A stretch of DNA of 64,000 nt from NCBI GenBank assembly GCA_025201345.1, contig JAIXMG010000023.1:310001-374000 (forward strand). Reading direction: 5' to 3'. Source of the stretch: Thamnidium elegans. Its lineage: Eukaryota > Mucoromycota > Mucoromycetes > Mucorales > Mucoraceae. Made by a program: the position numbers and the translations under genes. The notes under the pieces are model-generated. The model had not been told where the DNA came from. It saw only the letters and a program-made list of their open reading frames with translations, and did not search any database. Positions 11,705 to 21,490 of this stretch are shown piece after piece; the stretch's first letter is position 1, and the number at the start of each line of letters is the position of its first letter.

Positions 11705-13299
11705 TTATTGTGGAGTCGCTGTAGGCTCAGGATTTTGATTATTATTGTTGTTATTACCGCTATCATTACCACCAACACCCTACGAAAAAAAAAAAGTAAG
11801 CATAACCTTTCTCCTTTTCTTGCTATCAAATCACTTACAACATGTCCAAACCCAAACCACCAAACCAATATAGCAATCATAACACAAATACCAATACATA
11901 AGAAGAAGCAGCACCATTTTTTCTACACCATTTAAATAATTTAATGCCTGTTTTAAAGAAGAAAAAAAAAACTTACAGCACGAGTTGATTTAGCAGTAGC
12001 AATAGCTCTTGTCAAGTAAGTATTTCCTTCTTTTAACTGAACAGCAGTTGTATCAGCATGCTGTTCCACGTTATTCAACACTTCACCTTGCTGTTCAATC
12101 ATCATTTGCATATCCATAAACAATTGATGCAATTCAATAATTGTCTTTTCGATATGTTTGATGTCTGTGTGTCTTGTTTGGACTTCTGATAAAACTGCTT
12201 TTGATTGATTTTGTCTGCTTGCACTCATCAACTACTTATTTTTAGTATTTGATTAAAACAAACATAAAATAATAAAAAACTTACTGATTGTGCAAATACT
12301 TGAGGTGGACCGTCTGAATCGATAATATCATCTACTTCATCTTGACTAGCATCCGGTTTTACTTTTTTTTAAAAAGATATAATTATTATTTAACAGACAT
12401 ACACAGTACTTATATATATATATATATATAACATTACCAATCCGAATTTGCCGTTCAATACGTTGACGATACTTTAACTGGTAATTTCGCTCTACGTCCT
12501 GATACCTTTGAATCGTATCTAAAAACCTCTTTCGTATAGCTGCCGTCTAAAAATAATAAAATGCTTTTTTTATTATTATTAAAAAACAAACAAAAAATAT
12601 ATGTGTTAAGGGTTTTTACCTGAGATCTACGCATTTGTGCATCATTATCATTATTAGGTAACCTAGCATTTTGCTGTTCCAATTCTTATTTGTAGCACAA
12701 ACAAATATGTCAATTTTTTTTTCTTTTTTTTTTTTTTTGTCTAGTGTTTTACCTTGAATACGTGCTTTAATCATTAAATTCTTTTTTTGTGTATCTGACT
12801 TAATCCTTTCAAGTTCCATTGCTGTTTGTTTAGACTGTTGCTCGTTAAAACTAGCTAGTGCGTCATTATGCAAGTTCGCAATAAGATCTATACTATAATT
12901 GATCGAGTCAATGTCACCTTTTAAATGATCAATCTATAAAAAAAAAAAAAAAAAAATTAGAAAAAAACATATTTTTTTCTTTTTATATTCTGTACTTGAT
13001 CAAAGAAACCAGCAGTAGTAGCAGGATTATTTTCAGTGTACCGAGATTGTTGTGCCATTTCATAAGACTCGTTTGGTGTGTATCCCCAATCATGCGGTTG
13101 TGCATCGCTAAATAGAGTTTTTAGCATTGATTTATGCAGCTATTTTTTTATTTTTTTATTTATTTTTTTACCCGTTATTCTACGATAACAAATCATTAGT
13201 CTATTTAATCACATTTTATATATAATATGTACGTGTATTATTTACATTAGCAGACCCTCTTAGTTCTGCTGTTCTATCTCTACTAAACGAATATGACAT
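11705..13299 (-). CDS. SSO1: Plasma-membrane Qa-SNARE, syntaxin 1/Sso1-like
   Basis: Exocytic t-SNARE. Ten predicted exons: 13246-13299, 13172-13179, 12996-13107, 12753-12933, 12620-12684, 12438-12546, 12285-12361, 12231-11977, 11839-11922, 11705-11779, for 339 aa. An N-terminal peptide and Habc helices (IDHLKGDIDSI through LERIKSDTQKKNLMIKARIQ) precede the SNARE motif, ELHQLFMDMQMMIEQQGEVL, with the ionic-layer Gln in MIEQQGE. A basic KKW leads into the membrane anchor CCFFLCIGICVMIAILVWW, followed by an unusual 30-residue Gly/Asn-rich luminal or extracellular tail. Exon 2 is an 8-nt microexon (AATAACGG); without it the first coding exon cannot join in frame. The alternative is a start at MAQQSRYTENN within exon 3, which would drop the N-terminal peptide. 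Confidence 0.9.
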
Positions 13300-14549
13300 T
13301 AGGGAATTTAACAAAAAGAAAAGAAAAAAAAATCTCCAAGGAATTTGTTTCGTTCCATAAAACGTCACTGACAGTTTCAGTTGCCGGACGTTTTTTTTTA
13401 GAACGTTTTTCAAAGAAATAGTCCAAAAAAAATATGAATACTGATCTGTAAACATATTTAGGCTGTTCCCAAGCAACTGCTGCCCCTCAGCCAAAATACG
13501 TTTTATGTCCGACAGGTAGGAGTATGAATTTTTAAGGTGATGACGAGAAGAAAATTCAGGTTGTAAGGAGCAAAGAATCTTCTTTTCTACAGAAACCAGA
13601 GTGTCTGTGACAAAAAAAAAAGCTGAGCAGCTGTTTAAGACTGTTGGTTTCTCATATATAAGCTCATGAAAAAAAAAACTTTTAATGGTATCTGTATGAC
13701 AGACAGGAGGATATATTCATATAATGGACAAGTAATGATCCGGATAATCTTGTTCAGTTGCGAGATGAAAAGCGGCACTTGATCAAGGCTGAATGGGAGT
13801 TGGATATGAGTAATTCCACGCATGGTATAGAGATCAGTTTTTGGCACGATAAATGATGTAGAACGTAGCATTGATATATACGAGCGATATATCTAACCTT
13901 TTGATTACTATTTAAAGTCTACTTTGGATCTTCTTTGACAAACTTAATTATTTACCCTGCGTAATAATTAAGATTACTTCCAAAGTACTTATTTAGAATA
14001 TCTGTGGTACGCCAAGAAAATCATCATTTTCCCTTTTATGATTTTGGTAAACATGTAAGAATCAGTAATATATAAAAACAAGAGAATCAAACAACACTTA
14101 CCAACTTGCACCTTCGAAACATTTCCAACAACCATATGACTGTCTCGTTTAATCATCGTACTAAATTGAGCATTACAAAGATTACAATTTACAAACATTG
14201 CAATAAAGTGTAACTAAAAAAAAAGCTTCAAAAAATATGGGGGAAGAATATAAATAATTTTTTTTTAGCATGATCAAATTGACCTTTTCCTTTTTTTAAA
14301 ACAATGAATTCATATACAAGCAAGTATCTTTTATATAATCAGATATCTAAATACTTCAAAAAGAGCTTCCCTATGATATGGTGGTGTCGATGCAGGAATT
14401 TCCCTAAATTGGTACTTGTGGGGCACCAAAAAAATTATAAAAAAAATTACGTCACAAATTGGCACTGGGCGGTGTACCAAGAATTAACCAAAATATGCAG
14501 CTTTTTTTTTTTTTTTTTTTTTTGCTTCATCTAAGACTACATCATCAAA
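13300..14549 (-). other. Possible lineage-specific gene remnant with a Cys-x2-Cys start, weak
   Basis: No confident gene. The best candidate on the minus strand starts at 14198 with MFVNCNLCNAQFSTMIKRD and reaches a GTAAGT donor near 14101. A second short stretch (DILNKYFGSNLNYYA, near 13960-14000) and a third frame (MLRSTSFIVPKTDLYTM, 13635-13871) could be further exons, but the junctions cannot be closed cleanly. The CxxC start hints at a zinc-binding protein, which is inference. Also present are T and A runs, including one near 14500-14523. Confidence 0.25.
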
Positions 14550-14880
14550 CAACGGTGTGCACTTAGTTACTAATTCAACAGACGGTAACAAAAAGGTACA
14601 TTGTCTCCCCTACTAACGCGCTGGACGCTGGCCTTTTTTTCCCCAAAAGGCATCCGGATGCGAACGTTACGTATAGGGAATGCAACTTCATTATATGAAT
14701 GTAGGGAGTTTGATGTGAAAGACAACGGTGTGCACTTAGTTGCTAATTCAACAGACGGTAACAAAAAGGTACATTGTCCCCCCTACTAACGCGCTGGACG
14801 CTGGCCTTTTTTTTTCCAAAAGGCATCCGGATGCGAACGTTACGTATAGGGAATGCAACTTCGTTATATGAATGTAGGGG
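14550..14880. repeat. Tandem direct duplication, 173-bp period
   Basis: The stretch beginning CAACGGTGTGCACTTAGTT at 14550 recurs at 14723, and about 157 bp are nearly identical (for example GCATCCGGATGCGAACGTTA in both copies). Differences are a handful of substitutions and a length change in the T run. Both strands carry open frames across it but the copies are not in the same frame. Source unknown. Confidence 0.85.
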
Positions 14881-15299
14881 GTCTTTCTGTAGTCTATCTT
14901 CTTTTTTTTTTTAATAAAGGTGAACACATTGTTTTACTAATCGATTTATACTAATGTATACTTTATTTGATGTATATAAACGTTCCGTCGTTTCTGCGCG
15001 TACAAATATCTTCTAATCCGTCAAAGACTTTGTAATAATGAAACAGTAGCATATCTGTGTCGTCATAACTGGGGGGGGGGGGAGTTAAGAAGAAATGATA
15101 TCTACAACGCTTAAATAAGAGAAGAGATGCTTTGACTGTAGAAAAAACGTAAGACCCGTAAATTCAAGTGAGGTCTCTGTTGGTATACCACACATCTTTA
15201 AACGCAACAAACTATACAAAAAAAAAATATTCAAATAATAAACAAACAAATAAACAAAAGGCTTCGTTTACTCATTAAAAGACCATAAGAAGTTTTTTT
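14881..15299. other. Spacer without recognisable gene
   Basis: Contains a G10 run near 15070-15081, T and A runs and AT-rich sequence downstream of the 15.3-17.0 kb gene. Nothing else identified. Confidence 0.4.
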
Positions 15300-17026
15300 T
15301 TACTTTTGTGAATTAACCACCGAATTTGTAATTGCTTCCTTCCACTTTAAAAGATCTGGAATCTTTTCAGCAAAGGTTTTTAGTTCACGAGGTGTAGTTG
15401 GGCAAGTGATTTCACAGAAAGATCTTTTTATAATGCTCTGTTCATTGTCAATTAAATACAAAGCCTCAAAAAAGACCTGGTTGTCTAAACACAATGTATG
15501 AGACCTGAACGATTAAAATAGATACAACTTACCGAAAAAACGACAGTAGTACTGCGGAACAGGAGACTTGGATTTTCTTATGTACTTTTCATACTCCAAC
15601 ATCTTTATCATGCTTTTGATCATCTTTTCTTCGTCTCCTTGTTCTTTTGCCGTGGTACTGTTAAAGTCTATCCCTCCAGAAAACTCGATTAAAACAGGTG
15701 TGAATCGTCTATTCTTAATTGAAAAACAAATACCATCCCATTTGACAGCTCCTGTAATCTCTGTTGTTCGTTCAATCCTATTTTTTTTTATTAGTTAGAG
15801 TGGGGGACAACTTTTTTTTTTCATTTTAGTTTACCAATTAAATGAAACTAAATCATTACAACTGAGAAAAAGGATGTGCAACAAGTAAATAGTGGTGATA
15901 GGAGCAGCTGTTCTTTCTTTCATTGAAAAGAGAATTGGATTTCTTGGACTAGTCATCATATTTAAGCTATTCAAAAAAAAAAAAAAAAAAAAAATTAAAT
16001 AAACCAAACAATACCTTAAATGATAATATAAACATACAAATGTTGAAGTATAGATTCAGCAAAATAATAATCAGCATATTCCAATGCATCCAAAGAATTA
16101 TTAGCTCCAATGAAACGTCTGATTTGAGTATTAATATTCGTTGCTGTACCAGTAGAACAGTTGATTAAACTCAAGAGATCCTTGCACGCTTCAGTTATCA
16201 CAATGATTGGAGGTTCTGTCAAGAGTTTGATGTGGTTGATACGTTCATGTGACCAATGTTCGTACATAATTTCTATAACGTCAGAATTGTCTAAATGTAA
16301 TACGTTAAGATCACCATAACTTTAACGTAGTATGATTAATAAAAATGAAATAGCAAATGTATTGGTTTTTTTTTCTTCGATTCCTACTTTTTATCAACTT
16401 GTTTAATTGTTTTTAAAACATCTTCTTTTTCATCTTCGCTACTACTAGTAGCTGCTACAGCCGATCTTGATGAGGAAGAGCTAGCGGACGAGTCTGTTGT
16501 GCATGACTATAAACGTATATATAAATGACAATGTTTGATATAAACTACAGGCATGGAAACAAACCTTTTTAATAATACGTTCCATATTCGAAACTATGTC
16601 ATTATTCATATCTGTTGCACCTTCAAGCTGTCTTTTTCTTATTTTATTGACCACATCATCTTCTTCTCTCTTTGACCAGTATGCTTCATAGGCAATATAG
16701 AATGCGCTATTTTTCTTAGAACGCGACTACACATTGACGAGTTCATAAAAGAACATGTTTAAAGAATATCATCAATGAATTACCTCAAATAATTTCAACG
16801 CCTTTATACCTTCGACCAAGTATTTACTGGCGGTTTCCGTATGTTTAGTCAAAATGCCCTTGTAAAGAACATTGGTGATTCGGTTGTCTCTCAAAACTAA
16901 ATCGGCAAAAGAGAAATAGTCAAAAGGAGGTTCTAGCAAATGAGCATGTTTCAGCCACTCGTCATAAGTGGAATCTAGATTTGAGGGTTTATACATTTCA
17001 CAAAGTATTATCTTTAACTGAAACAA
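15300..17026 (-). CDS. Lineage-specific protein with a PD-(D/E)XK-like motif (hypothetical)
   Basis: Seven exons, 16784-16996 (or from 17026), 16565-16726, 16388-16506, 16038-16319, 15835-15966, 15533-15777 and 15300-15484, close in frame to 445 aa from the ATG at 16996. I do not recognise a named family. An N-terminal helical part (MYKPSNLDSTYDEWLKHAHL) leads to a Ser-rich acidic linker, then YGDLNVLHLDNSDVIEIMYE, and a core reading GAVKWDGICFS followed about ten residues later by PVLIEFSGG. That D-then-E-x-S spacing after a beta-like strand resembles PD-(D/E)XK nuclease-like folds with Ser in place of Lys; this is inference. The C-terminus, TTPRELKTFAEKIPDLLKWK, is helical. The true N-terminus may lie in an upstream exon, since 17012 also looks like an acceptor. 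Confidence 0.6.
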
Positions 17027-17611
17027 AGGGGAGGTTATATATACTCAAAAAAAAAAGGGAACTATTATCCAATTTAGGAAAGAGAACCAGTAAACAAAGT
17101 TATCGTTTTCTTGTTACCAGTAAATAATTCACAGCTAGTATAGGATTGTGAAGAGAAATATTCTTTTGGCATTATGGAACCTTTTAAGATTTCATTTTGA
17201 CTCGTACGCATCTTCTAAGGAAAGACCAGTAAGTTGGGTAAAGTAAGTTGGGGAAATATGGTTGTAAAACTTGTAGCCTTCATTTAATATCATATTCGAC
17301 TTAAAAAAATGACATTTATGCTCCCCGTGTGACAGCCACATGAGGAAGGGATTATACTTTATTTGAGAATCTTTTTGGTAAGAATATAGTTTGAGAAGTA
17401 ACCGAAAGTATAAAGTACGGGCATTTGCGTTTATTCTGTTAATGCCTTTATTTTTTTTATATTAGTACACTCTATTAAAGTTTAACATAATTGGGCAAAA
17501 CGTAACATGGCTTTTTCCCTCGCTCAATTGATTTTTTTATTTTTTTTCGAGAGCACTGAGTTCGATTTGAGAGTGTAACATTCCTTTTTCTCTCTTTTTA
17601 TAGTTATTGTC
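17027..17611. other. Intergenic, divergent promoters
   Basis: About 585 bp between two divergently transcribed genes. A 43-codon frame starts at the ATG near 17211 on the minus strand but cannot be spliced in frame to the downstream gene. Otherwise only AT-rich sequence is seen. Confidence 0.4.
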
Positions 17612-19686
17612 ATGTCTTCAGTTTTAAAAAAACCAGCAAGACGTAGCCGTAAAAGACTTATACAACGCACAAGTGACGACGAACAAGAGAATAAACCTTT
17701 TTTGGTATTAAAAAAGCAGTGTACAGAAAGAAAAGAGAATGCCAAAAAGTTAGCCACGGTAACACTATACAAATAAGCATAAAAAAAAAATAATAACTCA
17801 CTTTAAAAAAGTTATTTGATCAATTAAATCAAACAAGACAAGAATTAGAACAAAAAGGACATTACAATGTAGAAAAAAAGAAACCTTTAGAACTAGAACC
17901 CATCGATTTACAAAAAATAACATTTGACGATAATTTCATGTTGGACACCGATCAAAGTTCAGACGACGAAGACTTGGATTTAATAAACGTTGCAAAGAAC
18001 CATCTTGATCAAGAAGCACAAGACAAGATTGAAGATGCTCTAGTCGAAACACTGCAAGCAGAAGTAATTGAATCGAGAGATTGTTGGAACCAAGCTTTTT
18101 TTAAGCATGGCAATAAAGTAAATACAACCGCAAATAGTTTTTTATATACTTAATTATATATATATATATATGTAGAGTATAAGAGAACCATCGTTCGTAT
18201 CAAAGCAAGAAGGTAGAGAACAAAAAGAAATTCATATGTCCGAGTTATCTGCAAGTAAGAGCATTTTTAACAAAACAAAAAAAGACAAACATTTAACCTT
18301 ATTTTTTCTTTTGCTCCAGCATCCAATGGTAGATCATTTTTATTATCAACAGGCTGTATAAAAGACTGGCACCGTAGTGGTTGGGTCTGTCCAAACTATA
18401 TTTATCAATGGCTATTTGAAGTGGGTAAAGTATATCTTTTATAGATTTTTCTTATTTGTATTTTAACCCTCCCAAAAAAAAATTAAGTGGCTTTGGAATC
18501 AAACAAGATGACAGCCAAAAACGCTTTATCTACACTCTTTGCATTATGGGCACTACCAGGCACAAAAATCGATACGAAACTGCCACACATTTACAAACAA
18601 CGGTACATCCAACTCGACACATTTAAATCTATTCTATTAGCATACGACGCTATCCCATCGCAACTTGTTGAAGGCGTCCTTTGCCCTAAAACACACCAAC
18701 GCAAAGAACAACAAGAACAAAGCTTCAACTTAAAAACCAGTCGTCACATCCCTTTATCGCAATTCGGCTGGATGATTAAAGCATTCAGCTTCTCTGTTCG
18801 ATTATGGTCCAAAGCCTACACAAGTTACGAGATTCGACACATTATTCGATTACTACTCCAAATCTCAATAGACAAAACAGGTTTCCTAGCTGTACAAGAT
18901 ATCCAAACTGCTATTGATAATTGTTTATCTGCTATCAGAGAATCGACTTGGGAAACAGAAATCAAGATGATCACAAATGATGTATGTGATATAGTATCAT
19001 CTACTAAAAGACAGGTTCATTTATTAGATTCTGTAAAGACAAATTATGAAAGATCACGCTATTTAAGAAGAATGATTGGTGTAACCTGTTTAGAGCGTTG
19101 TTTAGAACACGAAGTGCCAAACAGTATCGATTATATCTCCACTGATCAGACTTTAATAAGACAAATTCATCAAATATTCTCTCATCCAAAAGGCTTTTTT
19201 ATGTGCAGAGAGGATATTGATTATGAAGAAGTTTGTATAAGAGTTTCTATGCTGGATGCTGCAATAGGCATAGACGATGATGAAATTCAACGTGACAAGG
19301 TATATATATATATAATACATGTGCTCTCATACAGAAAAAAAAAAAAAAAAAACTTTAACTCAAATAATAATAATAATAGGATATTGTATTACAAATGGCG
19401 GAAGAACTTCGAAATATTGGGTTGGGTATAGGTTAGTATTATACACACACATTAAAAAAAAAAAAATGAAACAAATTTTTATTTTAAACACCTTATTTTT
19501 TTTAAAAAAAATAGGTGCAAGATTAGGTGTAATAAAGAAAACTTTGGTAAGTTTTTATTATATGTATTATCATTTAACAGTATCATAAGGCTAAATAAAA
19601 TAATAACATGATAGGCAAATGAAATGATTCAACGCGTTTGGAGTAGAATATCCTACGTAGTTGGTACTGCAAGAAGTTATTCCTAA
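17612..19686 (+). CDS. Probable SLF2/Nse6-like (CANIN/FAM178 domain) protein
   Basis: Eight exons (17612-17758, 17812-18117, 18176-18254, 18320-18424, 18488-19299, 19380-19431, 19515-19546, 19615-19686) give 534 aa. The N-terminus is basic (KKPARRSRKRLIQR) and then acidic. The middle holds a globular helical domain beginning CIKDWHRSGWVCPNYIYQWL, with ALESNKMTAKNALSTLFALW and SQFGWMIKAFSFSVRLW. The C-terminus reads MAEELRNIGLGIGARLGVIK. This arrangement resembles the CANIN domain of SLF2 and fungal Nse6-type proteins that load SMC5/6 at DNA damage. The assignment rests on pattern memory and is tentative; a helical repeat protein of other function is possible. Exon 5 is single, large and uninterrupted. 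Confidence 0.6.
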
Positions 19687-19843
19687 ACCTTAATTTATTT
19701 ATTCCTTCTTTTTTATTCCTTCTCCACCCGATTTTTTTTTTTTTCCTTTTTCTTTATTATTATTAGCTTCAATGGTATTTATTATATTTGTAAATAATAA
19801 TAAACTAATCTAAAAAAAAAAAACGTAAAAACAACAGGCAGAG

Positions 19844-20610
19844 ATGAGAGAATACCTTTACAAGATCTTAGTAGTAGGTGATCTCGGTACAGGAAAGACA
19901 TCTATTATTCGTCGTTACGTTCATAATATATTTTCAAGTAATTATAAGTCCACTGTAACGTAAATAATATATATATACATACAACAGCAAAAAGAGGAAG
20001 GAATTAACACACAAAATATACAGATTGGTGTTGACTTTGCCTTAAAAGTAATTCAATGGGGACCTGACTTAATCGTTAGACTTCAGTTATGGGATATAGC
20101 AGGACAAGAGAGGTTTGGAAACATGACTCGTGTATACTATAAAGAAGCTTTAGGAGCTATTGTTGTTTATGATATTACTAGACCACAAACATTTGAAGGT
20201 GTAACAAAATGGAAAAAAGATATTGATACAAAAGTTGCATTACCGGATGCTTGGGGAGGAGGACAAATTCCTGTAATCTTATTAGCAAACAAGGTACTCT
20301 TCTTTTTTTTTTAAAAAAAAAAAAAACTCTTTTTTTTTTAAAACTAATGTTATTTTAGACTGATTTAATTGGAGAAGGTCATGGTCAACACGTTAATCCA
20401 ACTGAACTAGATCAATTTTGTAATGAAAACGGATTTCTTACATGGTTTGAAACTTCTGCAAAAGACAATAGTAATATTGAAGAAGCTACTCGTCATTTAA
20501 TTTCTGCCATTTTAAAATTGGAAGAAGAAAATGCTGACAATATCGTAAATGAAGATAACAATCTTCATTTAAATCAACAACAACAACAACAAAACAATGG
20601 TTGCTGCTAA
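19844..20610 (+). CDS. Rab-family small GTPase, Rab32/38-like
   Basis: Three exons (19844-19954, 20024-20293, 20359-20610) encode 210 aa. P-loop GDLGTGKTS, switch I into IGVDFALKVI, switch II WDIAGQERFGNMTRVYYKEA, NKTD and ETSAK guanine-binding motifs, and a C-terminal NNGCC for double geranylgeranylation. The combination IGVDFALK plus IAGQERFGNMTRVYYKEA is characteristic of the Rab32/Rab38 group, which serves lysosome-related organelles and vacuole or mitochondrial contacts in other eukaryotes. A poly-Gln stretch precedes the tail. Intron 2 contains a long T-then-A block immediately after its donor. Confidence 0.93.
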
Positions 20611-21049
20611 AAAGATATTTGTTTACTCTTTTTTTTAAAAAAAAAAAAAAAAAAAACGTTTCCCCTTTTTTTTCATATATAAAAACAAATTCTATATCTT
20701 TCAAAATGTGTAACACTTCAAACAGTAAATCAGTCATGCTTGTTTACTTTTTTATTTTTTCATGCGTACACTGTATATTTTAAAAATCCGCCATTTTATT
20801 GGAAACTAAGATACCATTATGACTTCCTAATATACATAGAGGAGTATATTTAGTTATGAATTGGCCATTAAAAGTAAAAAAAAAAAAAAAAAAATAGAGG
20901 TCCATCATCATTTTCGTGATCCGTACTTGTTCAACCAGACAGGTACTATCTCTTTTCCTGAACTCCTTTAATACAGCAGGAAGATCACAGAACCAAAGAT
21001 CCTGACACAATATCTTAACTTGAGTTAGTGTAATATCTAGGTTGTCGAT
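20611..21049. other. 3' flank of the Rab gene, no gene seen
   Basis: Includes a T-then-A block at about 20629-20656 that could form a hairpin, and an A run near 20877-20894. No coding sequence recognised. Confidence 0.4.
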
Positions 21050-21362
21050 ATTAAGTTTATACTGAGAGGATATAATTATTAGGCACCACTAATAATTATA
21101 TCTGGAAAGGTTAAAAAGAAGTCTTAGATGATAAAAAGAATGGTCTTTATTCAATAATAATACTAATAAGGATATTTATATGTTTTTAGATAAGTGTACT
21201 TTGTAATACATTATTCCTAATCTTGTACTTAAGTAGTACGTGAATAATCGACTGCATTCCCGAGTCCGGTTATAGTTAGTTACCCTTTTAACGATACTCA
21301 CTTCGGATGGACCGAGCATTGACATTTTCGTCGGACCTATCGGACTGGTTCGGTCCGAACAC
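21050..21362 (-). repeat. Possible solo LTR next to tRNA-Ile
   Basis: Read on the minus strand the segment starts TGTGTTCGGACCGAACC, has a TATA-like ATATAAATATCC followed within about 35 bp by GAATAAAGACC, and near its end a 14-bp perfect inverted repeat. This layout (TG start, TATA, poly(A) signal) is that of a retrotransposon LTR, and the position about 55 bp upstream of a tRNA gene fits elements that target RNA polymerase III genes. I could not identify a target-site duplication or a second copy, so this is tentative. Confidence 0.33.
21069..21102. repeat. 14-bp perfect inverted repeat, 6-nt loop
   Basis: GATATAATTATTAG, spacer GCACCA, then CTAATAATTATATC. The arms are exact reverse complements. 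It lies inside the possible LTR. Confidence 0.9.
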
Positions 21363-21416
21363 AATACATTTTGTTATATTAGACTATTAATAAATTTTAG
21401 ATTGACAAAATCATCA

Positions 21417-21490
21417 GCTCGCTTAGCTCAGTTGGTTAGAGCGTGGTGCTAATAACGCCAAGGTCAACAGTTCGACCCTGTTAGTGAGCA
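21417..21490 (+). tRNA. tRNA-Ile (anticodon AAT)
   Basis: 74 nt fold as a standard cloverleaf: acceptor GCTCGCT pairs with AGTGAGC (one G-T wobble), D arm GCTC...GAGC with AGTTGGTTA loop, anticodon stem TGGTG/CGCCA with loop CTAATAA giving anticodon AAT at 21451-21453, variable AGGTC, T arm AACAG-TTCGACC-CTGTT, discriminator A at 21490. Internal A box (TAGCTCAGTTGG) and B box (AGTTCGACCCT) are good. No intron. A T5 run at 21502-21506 is the likely Pol III terminator. Confidence 0.96.
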
